Part shown: one piece after another, positions 13,129-24,835 of the stretch | How the letters are laid out: every line of letters starts with the position of its first letter | Position numbering within the stretch: the stretch's first letter is position 1 | From: Phoenix dactylifera | Taxonomy: Eukaryota > Streptophyta > Magnoliopsida > Arecales > Arecaceae | Direction of reading: 5' to 3' | Assembly (NCBI RefSeq): GCF_009389715.1 | Contig: NC_052405.1 | Coordinates: 7,791,194 to 7,855,193 of the forward strand | Length of the DNA stretch: 64,000 bases | Made by a program: the position numbers and the translations under genes | Notes under the pieces: model-generated | The model's database searches: none | The model's input: the letters and a program-made list of their open reading frames with translations, nothing else | What the model was told of the DNA's origin: nothing

Positions 13129-13332
13129 GGGTATATTTAGTCGGAGAAAATCGGACTTCAATTCTATTTCGAATTTTATAGAGAAATGGTAACGCTTCAA
13201 TTCTTCAAAATTCAATTTTTATTATTTTTCTAACATTCAAATTTTATTTTGATTTCAATTTTAATTTCGATGAGGAGTTAAATATATTAAACAATATAAC
13301 CTTTTTGATTTCCCTTCAAACCAAAGGCACCC
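13129..13332. repeat. Possible Tourist-like MITE
   Basis: An AT-rich block bounded by GGGTATATTTAG on the left and, on the opposite strand, GGGTGCCTTTGGTTTG on the right. This resembles the imperfect inverted ends of GGG..TTTGGTT-type MITEs. The ends match poorly and I see no clear target duplication. Confidence 0.28.
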
Positions 13333-16300
13333 TACCTTCTCGCCACGGCAGGAGCCTATTTAACAAACTCTTCACACAAAAATGTCATGGGAGGTGGGGT
13401 TGCACCGCCGAGGGCCTTTCCCGCGGTCCAAGGGAACGCGCCATTTGCCTCCATGATCGCGTATTCACGAGAGCGTAGGCCCTACGTTCACTTGCTCATG
13501 TGAGCAGGTATTAATATATTGCGACGCCTTCAAAGTTCGTACAAGAATGCAAAGTTGAAAGAGGTGGGATCATAGGACCCAAGCGCTTTTCCACGTTCTC
13601 TGCCTCAAACTCTGCCTGCTTTCCCTTCAAACAAAGCTAAATGCTCTCAGCCTTGCCTTCCTTCTCGTCCACCATTCAATAATATTTCTAGGGGTGTTAA
13701 AAACAAGACAGTATCTAGACATGTTACTTGAAGATGCTTGTATTAAATAATGTTCCTTGCCTAGGGTAACACAATTACATTTCTATGGATCATGTCATGT
13801 TATTCTTCATATCCTATATTCCTCTAATTATTTGAAAACAAGTTCTTGCACCTGCGTATATCATGCTGAAATAATTGCGGGTTTTAGCGCAATATATATA
13901 TCAATGCAGGTAGGGCAGCCCAACATGACATTTCGCGAGATATATTTCCATTTTAGCTTATCTTGCTCTTAAGAATGATGTTTCCGCAGCATTAGATTAT
14001 TGTTATTTACGTGGTTGCTAAACAGCCACTTAGACTAAATTTTTATCACATGTTTGTCTGTGGTTTCTTAGCCTCATGTTTGCTATAGGTAGGATGCATT
14101 GAGTAAATCTAACTGATATATCTTTAGTTATGTCTCAGTACATAATATATAAAAAAAAAGATCCAATGTAAGTTTAAATACTTTAACATGATTCAAGTAC
14201 AACCTGGTTGATCAGCTAGGTTAATGTAGTGGAATCCATAAGATGGAGCATGATTTTTTCTTCTAATTCATTAAATTCTTCACGACCAAAAATAAATAGA
14301 AAAAGTAAAAAAATAGACCATAAAATAGATTGATAGGGATTAAGAAATTCGGTCTTATCATGAACACATTAAACAATTAATTATTTCATCTTTTCTGCAC
14401 TTGTCCGCTATTTAGAGTTGAAAGGCACTTTCTCTTATTAGCGATAACGGAAAAAGAAGATAGAAGGCTTTCGGGCATAGAAGGTTTTGTTTTTTTCACA
14501 ATTTTGATTGAGGAGTTTTTCCCAACCAATGAAGAGCTCGAGGTCATTCGCCAGTCAAACCCTACTTTCTATCATGTGATGCATCTAGGCATAATTAATA
14601 CATCCTCGCCAATTATTTATCCGAAATCTTAAAGTCGTCAATTAATTAAAAAACTCAAAGATTCAAGCTACTTTGTTCACGATTCCAAGTGATACATCCT
14701 TAGAACTAACTCATGGTCAGGGTGCAATACCCCTTGGAGAGCGGTCAATACCCGGTGCTTTACGTGCTTTCGCAGGTGACTCGCACAAATGAAACCGTTA
14801 GGAGCACGAGTAACGTGGGCCATACGTTGATTTGGACCTGCGTGTCTTCTGTGGGTGTCGCACTGGGTATGTCCGGGATGAGTGCGTTAATTATTTCTGC
14901 AATCTAAATCCAAAGGTGGGAAGGAAGGGGGAGAAAAAAAAAAAAAAGCAATAGACTTATCGTTATCACATGCGATGTCGGGATCTCCACAAAAATCCAA
15001 AGGGGTTTCTTGATGCGACCATATCCTTGAAGAACGTGGGATGCTGCCATTTTGGTTAATTAACCAAGCGGCCATTTTGGTTTCCCGATTCTCCGCTCAT
15101 CCTCACATGAGAGCATGTCATCATCCATGGTACCCATAGGAGTGCATGTTTATAGCTAGTCAAAAAAAAAAAAAAAATGAATGCAGGGCAAGATGGAACC
15201 TAAATGACTTGATAGTTAAGCATGAGAGACTTTTCGACTAATTGATCCGTACACTCAATAATAATTTTTATTATCACTATGTCTTTATTATTTGTATTTT
15301 TTTAAAAAAAATTGAACTAACTATTAGGGTTGCAAGCATGTTCGACGCAACCTAGATTCAATCCATATTTGAATCGGGTTGAAAAATTAAATCCAAATCT
15401 AATCTGATTCTTTTTGAGTTGGATTGATCGGATTTAATATTGATTTTATAAATTTATGTAATATTTTGGATCAAATTAAGTAAAAAATAGTTCAAATGTA
15501 AATAGCAATAAACATATTAAATTGATTATCTAATTATATCATAAATATGTTATATAATAAAATCAATAAAGAGGGGTGTCTAGATCTTTATCAAAAGTCG
15601 AGAGGAGGTGAAAAATTTTTTGTTGTCTATCACCAACCAACATGGTATATGCTATGCCAAACCAATACATATAGAATGCCCACTAGTTGAAACTAAGATG
15701 TATTGAGAATTATGATATAACTACATAGAGAAGTGTGACCTAAATATATCATGCAATTAAGGCATCTAATTGCTCTATAAATTCTGTTACTCTACTGGAA
15801 CTTCCAAGTTTACCTCTCACTAGTATCCAACCCCCACATTGAATGTGTTTAATACAAATAGAACTTATTAGATGGATGGCTATGATAGCATCCCGGTTTG
15901 ATGTAGATGACTTTGCCTAATCTTTTAAAGAAGCTCATGCAGGGTAGGGACGTTATGTGTCTTGGAAAAATTAATACAACAAGGAGTTGATGAAATTGGT
16001 CTCAAAATGGCTGCAAAATTTTCACAGAGACATCTGCAAACTGTAGGAAAAGGTCCTTGATTTTTGTTTTATGATAACATAGATTTTTTTTTTCAACCTT
16101 GACAATTAATATGCAACAAGATTTTAAGAAGTTATATGGTATTACCTTGCAAGAGCAACGTATCCTAAGTAGTATCTTAATGAAGCCAAATGTTATACAA
16201 GAAGCAAAGTTTCATGCAGAAGCTAGCGATTTAGGTATAACTAAGCTCTTTAGTTTTATTGTCCAAGGTATCATCACTAGTGGCTAAAATCCTCTCAAAA

Positions 16301-17870
16301 ACAAAACCATTCATCTAGCTTCTTTTTGGAAGTTTATATGGGTTAACCTAATTTTATATAAATACTAATTGGACTTGCCAAAACCAAAACTAAAGAGCTT
16401 ATATGGATGAAAATAAATCACAAACAAGATTCACTACGCTGGAGCATGAACATTTAGATTTGGTATGACAAGGTATAGGTGCTAAACAAGATTCAACAGT
16501 CACAAAATTACAATAAACGAGCTGACAGATGCATCTAGCTAAGTTGCTAGATGGAAGAGATTTAAAAGCTCATCAAAAAAAAAGAAAAGAAAATCATGCG
16601 ATAGCATTTTTTTCCTTAAGAAATACAATAAGAAGTTTATCTGCAAACCACTATTGAGAGGAGTGCCAAATAACAAAAGAAAAAAAAGAAAAAGCAATCC
16701 ATCCAAAACATGGGAAGTTATCAGCAAAAAAAAAAAAAAAAAAAAAAAAGAGAGAGCAAGACTTAGAACTAGATCATCAATAACAAACTCTAGTAATTTT
16801 TCCAAGTGTATTAGTTAATATATTTGAATAGTAATTTTTAATAACTAAAAATTATATATATATTTTTCCACAAAGCATAATGGGGTTTCTGCACCAACCC
16901 TGTCCTAAACGAGGCAGAACGACAAGACTGGGATGTCGTTGCAAAATCTTTGGACGTCTTACCCTTTTATGAACTAATGGATTCAGTCGCTCTCCCATAA
17001 GTTCTTAAATTTTTCATGGAAAGATCCAGGTGGAGAAATGACAGGTTGGGGACAGACTTCATGCAGTGATTTGGAAAGACAGAGGGCAGCAAGAATCTGA
17101 CAGAAACTAAAAGAAAAGAGATTATATAGAGATCAGAAAGAGCTTTTAAATCGAACCGAGCTAAAGAGAGTTGGAGGTGCACTTGTGTTTTTAAAACCTG
17201 TGATGTCCGGCCTATGACGTTCAGGATTCGGTGTCACGAGAAGCCGGCGGTCGACAACCCCGGCGGGACGTAAAACCCGTGATGGATGTCGCTTCCGAGG
17301 ATACCGCCAAATCCATCATTGGTCAAATCTTGTTTCTTACGTTAGATTCAGTGCCCTAGCAGGTTGAAACTGATGGATGGGATAAGCCGGCAACCCATTG
17401 ACCTCGTGAGTGAAGGTTAGGAGTGAGAGTTTTAGCCCGCTTGGCATTCTACTACCCAATAAGCCATCATGATAGCATCTTGGTAAGTTGCCTTTTAGGC
17501 AACATTTAGGCATGCAAAGTTTATGAGCTATCTCAAGTCAAGGTCATTTAGACACATTGGTGTGCACATTTGTGCAGGTAATTATATCTTGCCAAAACTG
17601 AAATACTAGATTGCACTTTATATAAAAATAAATGATAGTTTAATTGAGATCCAGGTCGAGACTCAGAGGGCCATGCACCACTCGAAATGATTATGGTGTT
17701 GAATCTTCTTGCAATGGCTATTTCTTTTTTGGGTATATCGGCTGTTCACACTAATCTTACGTAAGTATAGCCAGCAGGGTCAACAGAGAGAAGACAGCTC
17801 GGTGGGGAAGGAACAGTAGACGAAACTTTTTTGGAAAAATAGAGTGGAGATGAGAAGGTGCAAGCTAATC
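13333..17870. other. Gene-free stretch with degraded repeats
   Basis: No convincing gene. Open frames at 14713-14907 and 16099-16287 have no recognisable domain. A block at 15330-15480 repeats phrases such as AATCGGGTTG and TTGGATTGATCGGATT, like the low-complexity dispersed repeats seen again near 22640 and 58070. A GC-rich patch at 17190-17440 is probably a transposon remnant. A long A run at 16724-16749 could be an old retroposon tail. Confidence 0.45.
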
Positions 17871-18020
17871 TAAGCTGATAAAGTATTTGATAGTTGTGCC
17901 TAATGATTTGAAATCAAATCTCATCTTTATAAGGATCTGGACGGTAGAATGTTAATTTTGGGAGGGTTATCTTCTGTTATGTGGCCCATTGTTTTGATTC
18001 TTTTTATCAAAAGAAAATTA
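17871..18020 (+). repeat. SINE-like dispersed repeat, copy 1
   Basis: Shares a line of phrases with 19955-20090, in the same order and direction: an AATGA..TTGAA block, a TTTAT/GGA block, then GGGAGGGTTATCTTCTGTTATGTGG against a diverged version ending in TAATCCATTG. Short length and diverged copies suggest a SINE-like family. No certain ends. Confidence 0.35.
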
Positions 18021-19954
18021 TAATGGAGATGTCACCATAATAGTTTGAATTTTCAACCCGTCCGAGGAGGAGGAGAGGATTGCTAATCATCTAGAGAATA
18101 GGTAACAATAGTGAGCAGTTGCTGCATGCAAAATGTACGAAGATCCATCAAATCTATTCTTTCCACATTGTCACCTAGAGTATATGCTTCATTTATAGAA
18201 CATTCATCCGCCTCTTGTCCTGTCTAATAACACAAATATTAACTATTTGCTTTCCTCTTACTCAAATCCTAACCATATCTTGGATGTTAGGCCTCTATAC
18301 AATCTCCATGCTCAATTTTTTTTTTTTTTTTTGTGATTCTCTAGAAGTGGTGCATCTTTGTATTCTTTTTTTTTTATCTTATCCACTCAATCTCCTAAAT
18401 CTTTTTTCATTTTTAATTCAATTTGAAAACATTTATAGCTTGAAAATTTGCTAGAGAGCCATTTTTAGCTATTAGAGAGAAGAAACTAGTCGTTGGGACT
18501 GTGTAGTATATTCTGTGCTAGCAAAAAAATTAGCCGTTAAAGCTATCACGTATAGAGGAGTCAGCTCCGGAAGTATTGAGATCAACTCCTAAAATCCTGT
18601 GATCGGCTTTTGAATCCTGTGGTCGATATCTGAAATTCCGAGGTCGACTCCTAAAGTGTCTGAAAATAACTGTTTTTTGTTTTCGGCCTATGACTTTCTG
18701 GAGTCGACTCTCCACTATAAAAGCTTATAGAACACTTTAAATATTTTTCCAATTTTCACATGTACTCTTTTAAGTTTGTCTACACTTCTTTAATCTTTCA
18801 ACTTTCTATAAAATAATTTGACTATATCAAAAAATTAAAATCATTAGTATTATACTCAAATATTTTGTCCCCGTCAAAATTAATTTATTGGGTTAACACC
18901 GCTATAAAAGCGCACTAAAATGCCTTTTAACCTCACCCTTCCAAGCGATAAAACCTGACGTAAATTGATCCTAATTCTACAGTACACATATTCGTTCTAA
19001 CCATTTGCAGTTGAAGTCTTCAACAGTCCCCTTACTGCTGTTGAGTGCTGATCCAAGTCCTTATCAAAGTAGATAACCCTCTACTTTAGTCATGAGATGC
19101 CTAATTCCCACTATCCATCCACTGGACCAAATCATGTCCTGCCGAAAGAGATGTGACGAGCACGCCTACTTTTAATATCTTCCTTTCATTTATGATATCA
19201 GGCATGAGAGAAAGATGATGGCATTGCAATGAATAGCCACCCCAACAAACAATTCCAGATAATGCCTTGTTGTTTAATATGGCTATGGACCTTTGCTATG
19301 ATGCAATTCCTGATGCCATTATGGAATTGTACCTTCAGGAATCCAATCCAAGTATGCCTTTTGGTTCTTTGGCCCCTGCAGGTGTGAAACTTTGGGTCCA
19401 CTTTCAAGGGACCATGTTGGTGGATGGGGTCAAAATATCCTCAATGAGATAAGTATCCCCTTCCAAGGGGGATCCAACGAAAACATGGTTAGTTGATTCT
19501 ACTATGGCTAGGTGCTGATCAAGCTAGCCAGAATATCTTGAAATTAGTATCTCTTTATTGGTTAGTTGTTCTTTTGTCCAGCCTTGTGGCCAAGGAATTC
19601 TATCCGAGTGTCCCTATCTCCAAATGGTTATCTCCATCATCTCCCTCTATCTTTTTCCTTTTCTTTTTCTTTTAAGTAACCTGTCTTCGATGCGATTTCT
19701 GATGATATTTGACATGCAGGTAGGAGTCCTGTGGGCAGGGAGATGAAGCCAGCATGAGGATTAAAACAAGTTTTTGCCTTTTCTTTTTGGAGTAAAACGG
19801 TGGCAAGAAATCTGAACAGGTTTTAGAGAGTGGTCATGGACTGGATTTTTTTGCATGTGTAACTAACCATTCATCTGTCATTCACTGGCTGTTCATGATT
19901 TTCTTGTCACTAGCTTTTCTTTCAAAAAAAAAAAAAAAAAACAGAGAGAGAAAT
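18021..19954. other. Gene-free stretch
   Basis: Open frames of up to about 70 codons without known motifs. At 18535-18715 the phrases GATCGGC, GGTCGAT, GGTCGACTCC and GAGTCGACTC recur, as in a decayed long-terminal-repeat fragment. An A run at 19925-19941 precedes the second SINE-like copy. Confidence 0.4.
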
Positions 19955-20090
19955 TTTTTTTGGCAATTGCACCAAATGACATGGGATTGAATCCTATTTT
20001 TATCAGAGTTAAGGGGATTACGAGTTTTTGGAGGAAGGCTATCCTTTGTTATATAATCCATTGCCTACGGGCTTCAAGAGAATTGGTGAT
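19955..20090 (+). repeat. SINE-like dispersed repeat, copy 2
   Basis: Diverged partner of the repeat at 17871-18020. It holds GGGATTGAATCC, close to a polymerase III B box (GGTTCGAATCC), about 25 nt inside its left end. Confidence 0.35.
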
Positions 20091-21350
20091 GGAACAGGTA
20101 CTAATTTGATACAGCAACGTTAGGCAGGATCAACCTACAATTTGTCACCTGATCTATATTTTAGATGGGTTGGGCAAAGGTATTAATTAGGCGGGCATGC
20201 CATGGCTTAAGATATTAGGCCTCACTTATGATGTTTCCCACCTGAAGCTCAAGGGAAAGATATTCCTGGCTGCTTAGCTCATGGAAAGTACAGGATAACT
20301 GTTTGCTAATAAAGTCTGAAGCCTCGTAAAATTAACAAATTATTAGATCAAAATTACATAAGACTTCGCCAAGGTTTTAAAATCCCAAGATGTTAGTTAT
20401 CTCGGCGAGTAGTGTAGGTTGAGCTGAATCGAGATCTTAGTTTATCTTAGCCGATATGGTAAATGAGAAAATTTTAAGAAAATCGAGATTTTTGAGATCT
20501 CAGCCAATATGTTTCTGTCTGAGATATTGAATTTTCGGTCAACATAATACTTCTGAAACTAAGAACTATATTTAAGCTTTGATTTCAAAATTTATAATAA
20601 AAAGTTATTTAAGAAATAAAGTGATCGTAAAAAATCACCCATTATGAATAACTATTTCAGCTGATATATTAGATTTTGTTGATTTATATCAGTCAATAAA
20701 ATAGTGCTGAGATTTATACGCCCCATATCGATACAAACCGAGATATAGGAAAAGAAGAAAATCTTGCTCTTTGCTTTGGCTGACCTACGGTCCATTATAT
20801 GCAGAAATAGCTGCATATTTTATACCACACAAACATATCACTTCATAACAAAAACACTTTCTAACTCATTTAACAATGTCAAAGCAAACAGAAATTTAGA
20901 TGGAATAATTCAGACGATGCATGTAGAATGGATTAGCATCTGGGCACATTACAAAACACTTGTCCACTGGCAATGCGACACCAACAACTATCAACATGCG
21001 GCTCTGGAAAAGAGAACTCAATCCATAGATACCATGGACTAAGAACAGATGAAGCACTGTATAACAATAAATAAATACTCATTACAGATGAAGCACTGTA
21101 CATCTCAGCAGTAAATCAAAGAACAGAGTCCAAGGAAATAGATGGGAACATTGTTTCCACCTTGCAACATATACATAGCTCGTAACAGAGAGCTTGTAGT
21201 AGAAGAGAAGTTGCCATTGTACAAAAGGATGACTTTTCTTATCCACCGCATAGAAGATATATGCATGGTTCAAGAGAGAAGCGCCAAACCATGCAATCAC
21301 CAAAGAGCCACTCAATCTAATCAACTGGATCTGACCTCATCAAGCACAAT
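20091..21350. other. Intergenic region downstream of TCHQD
   Basis: No gene recognised. From about 20380 a repeat-like block begins CCAAGGTTTTAAAATCCC and carries recurring CGAGAT and GCCGATAT phrases, typical of dispersed plant MITEs, but its right end is unclear. Confidence 0.4.
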
Positions 21351-21355
21351 TTTGG

Positions 21356-21361
21356 TTTATT
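21356..21361 (-). terminator. Candidate polyadenylation signal of TCHQD
   Basis: Reads AATAAA on the gene strand, about 150 nt past the TCHQD stop codon. Position is suitable; the motif alone is weak evidence. Confidence 0.35.
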
Positions 21362-21511
21362 ATTTGTAAGGTTCCTCCCTTAAAAAATAATGAAGGAACA
21401 AGTCTCACTGATATTCCACCTGTTGCTCCTATCATACATTCCTTCTGCATTTAGTCACTACAGTACATTGAGCCCTTCAAATCCTTAAACCACCATTGGC
21501 AGTATGAACCT

Positions 21512-22404
21512 CTAGTACCTTCTAAACAAGCTTCTTATGCCAAGAAAGAACATAGTCTTCAGAAATGTTTGGTGCCTCCTCCATCCCGAGAAATACTTTC
21601 CAATGACTACTTTATAACTGGGTCTGTGCTTAATGAAGTTATAGTACTCTGCTATCTTGGGTCTGGAATTGATTAACTCTTCTTCCAGACCAAGAAGAGT
21701 TATACGAGCCAGCACTGGAACAAACATTGTATCAGCTATGGTGAACTCATCACCAGCAAGATATTTCGTTTCATTCAGCTGCATTTCTGCATCATCAAGG
21801 AGTCTAGCCAGTTTTTCCTCGCTCTGTTTCACAATATCAGGATCCTTCAATTTGTCCTCTGTATCGTAGGCCTCTCGAAGCTTCCCATGATACACACTGG
21901 CCATATCTGGAGCTTCGGCCATCCGAGCAATCGCTACTCGTCGAATAAATTTCGAAACGAATAGGCGATACTTGTCTGGGACATGAGAGAGGGTAAAAAT
22001 CTTGGAACTCCAGCCTTCAATCTTTTGCATCCATTCCATAACCTCATTACTGATGGGTTTATCCTCTCCATTTAGAGAGACGGTGAGTCTGTGGATGTAC
22101 CTATAGAATCAGGAGGCACATAAGAGATGATGGCTCCCTCATTACATCTCATTGGCAAAATGACAGTCGAAGTAGAGAAAGTTTAAGAAACTTACTGAAT
22201 TATATCAATGGCTCGAAAAATGATGTGGGCACCATTTTGGAAGACAGGAAGTTTTGCGGTTGGGTTCATGCGAAAGAATGAGGCATCCATGTTCTTTCCT
22301 GTCAGAGGATTAACATGGTATGATGTATAATCAATCCCTTTCTCTTCCAATACTAGCCGCACTTTCTGGCTGTCCATTGAGAATGGATGATGATATAGCT
22401 GCAT
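21512..22404 (-). CDS. TCHQD: TCHQD-class glutathione S-transferase
   Basis: Two exons, 22404-22196 and 22100-21512, joined within a Gln codon (CA|G) across a GTAAGT..TATAG intron, give 265 aa, close to the 266 aa I recall for the Arabidopsis member At1g77290. The N-terminal thioredoxin fold starts MQLYHHPFSMDSQKVRL, with Ser9 or Ser12 as the likely catalytic serine, and contains NPTAKLPVFQNG, including the cis-Pro region that binds glutathione. The helical C-terminal domain carries KYLAGDEFTIADTMFVPVLA, the usual N-capping box of GSTs. The tail is hydrophobic and basic, ending RSLFRRY, and could touch membranes (inference). The class is named for similarity to bacterial tetrachlorohydroquinone dehalogenase; its plant substrate is not settled. 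I chose the ATG at 22404 over one six codons upstream because the family begins MQLYHHP and a splice-acceptor-like TTTTGATAG just precedes it, suggesting an intron in the 5' leader. Confidence 0.94.
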
Positions 22405-22412
22405 GACTCTAT

Positions 22413-24534
22413 CAAAATTCAAAAAATTGGATTACTACTGTTCCTTCAAAAACATTATACTGAAGAGTGAGCATATTATTTTAATCAAAATTAGTTTTTT
22501 TTTCTTTTTGCGACCACTACCACTTAACTAATAACAAGGTCGAGTCAATGTAATGTAAAGTCAATCTGCTGCCATATGCTAAAGCTGATGATGGCAAAAA
22601 GAAAAGATGGTAGGGCTGAGAACAGATTGGATATGGATCAGATACCCGTATTCCATATTTATTCGGTAGATATGAATATGGATGCAGATATCAAATAGAT
22701 ACTGAAGTTTGTATCTGCGTTTGTTCAAAATGGATACAATACTAATTAGATATTAATCATATTTATATTTGCTCTAAAGAGGTATAGCTATAAATAGGAC
22801 ACTACTTTGAATACAAATTGGATTTTCAATTAGTGTTTGGTAACAACAACTAACATGACTGATATAATTTGAAGTTTTTAGATTCTTTTTGGGGGGCTAA
22901 AAAAACATTGACTGATGATTATTACAACAACTAACAGGAAATTCAGTAGTACAACAAAGTCAAATTCTAAATTTGAGACTGATGCATTATATGGGCCCCA
23001 AACTGTTTCTAATAAGGCCTCTGCTATCAAAACATTGGAAGTTGCACACCCATTCTGCAGTATATGGTCGTCAGGAGTTTCCTTAACTCGTTCTTTGTTG
23101 CAGTTGGTTAGGACTTAGGAGTCTTTATCAACAACTGGGTTCTTATTAGTTTTTGGTTACTTTTAAACAGCTTGATACAATTTATGTAAATTTATGATGT
23201 AAGACTATAAATGAATATATTGTTTGTGCCTTGTAGAAAAATAATGATGTTTCTCTGAATTTTTTTTTTCTACATCCAAATCAATACAATTTATTCTAGG
23301 CATCAAATCTTCTTTTAAATCCTATTTTTTTAATCTTTTTCTCCTTATATGATCTGATCGGGAAAAAAAAGATTTTCTTCAACCCAATCAACTCGAATCT
23401 CAAAAGAAAGTAGAAGAAGATGGAAGAAATCGCGAAAGTAGGACTTAAAGCCCCTTTTCTTTCATTGATCCTCAAAAAATGAGCTACATAGCCTCTATTT
23501 ATAATGTGAGGTCCGCCATAACACAATTTGGGTCGGATTTCTCTTTCTAATTCTAATAGGACTCTTTTTTTCTTAAGTAGACATCTTTAGTTAAAAAAAG
23601 CTAAAAATCTCGAGGAGATAGATCTCGATTTTTACATCAACTCTGTCTTCTGTCGCTCCGCCGAATTTTTATCGGATAGAGAGCTACGCTCGGTCAAAAT
23701 CTTATCCCGAAAGGAAACTTACAGTTTGACCCGCCTGTTTCGGAGCCGAAACGATAGAATTTCGGCCCGATTCAACCTCTTAGAAGATTGGCCCAAAATT
23801 GTAGATCTCGAAAAGATAACCCAATTTCAAAAAAAAATCATCTCAGTCAGGCATCGTATGACCAAATTATGGCCTCCTAAAGTTTGGTCTGTGACTTAGC
23901 ATTCCAATGTAGCGGATCTCGCTCTTATAAACTTTTTCTATAGAATTAGAAACCTCAAATATCATACTCCTATATTATATTACACATAGAAAATATGCCT
24001 TTGCATAAGCCAACCACACACAACACCTCATCCATCCTTCCTCAAATCGTATCATATTTTAGACAGAGTATGCCCGGTGGTAGTACCACTTTGGAAAGCC
24101 AAGTCTTGGTAAATAAGTCAGCTAGCTTTTTGGTGCTACAACATATGGGGAAAATTGCAAACAAGGAGATAATCTAGATCAGTCTGCTTGGATATTCATG
24201 AGAATGGAATTTACAATGGTAGAGATTATAATGCCAAAGTTGGATATAATGCTAGTAGGAAAATTAATCTCATCCACCACAAGTCATAATGTTGAAGGAG
24301 GGATGTATCTTGTTTCTTACTCTTCTCAAGAGAAAGAAACACCAAGAAAATCTTGAAGCTGCTAAGAACATGATAAATAGGTTGACAAAACTAGGGGCAT
24401 AGAAAAGGACTTGGAAACTTAAATAAGAAGGTTAAGAAAATAATTGATTATCAGAGGTAAGAAAGTACTAAATTATGTAGATAATGCTATAGATGGGGGA
24501 GCAAGAATCAATAAGAAATTTGACTACCATCAAG
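22413..24534. other. Upstream region of TCHQD with dispersed repeats
   Basis: No gene recognised. A block at 22630-22800 repeats GGATATGGAT-like phrases, as in a common dispersed repeat. Part of the region may be an intron in the TCHQD 5' leader. Confidence 0.4.
23260..23990. repeat. Possible solo LTR fragment
   Basis: The block has the composition of a retrotransposon long terminal repeat: a TATTTATAA-like promoter element near 23495, then GC-richer sequence with CCGAATTTTTATCGG, CGGTCAAAATC and TTCGGCCCGATTC. No second LTR, internal coding region or clear target duplication is visible, so this is only a suggestion. Confidence 0.25.
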
Positions 24535-24835
24535 GTTTTTAGTACCGGTACTGGTATCCAATTAGTTAGGATTTGAAATATTATCAAAATGAGATGGTAC
24601 CATTGGTATTATATCATTCCAACAGAAAACTGACAACGGTATGGGGCTTAGGATTCAAAAACTGACTACATTGATATGTAGCACCTGTACCCATATGTAA
24701 TGACAATCTATAATGATAATGTAGTAATTCTACTGATTGCTCTTCATTTCGTGAGGTGATTGGGGCCTCGGTACCGATAGCACATCAGTACCACACCATT
24801 CAGCATGGAGTTCGGTGATGATATTTGAAACCTTG
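24535..24835. repeat. Decayed MITE with CAAGGTTT / AAACCTTG ends
   Basis: Bounded by CAAGGTTTTTAGTACCGG on the left and GATATTTGAAACCTTG on the right, an inverted pair. The ends and scattered GTACCG phrases recall the palindromic MITEs in SECA2, but the body is much diverged and no target duplication is evident. Confidence 0.4.
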
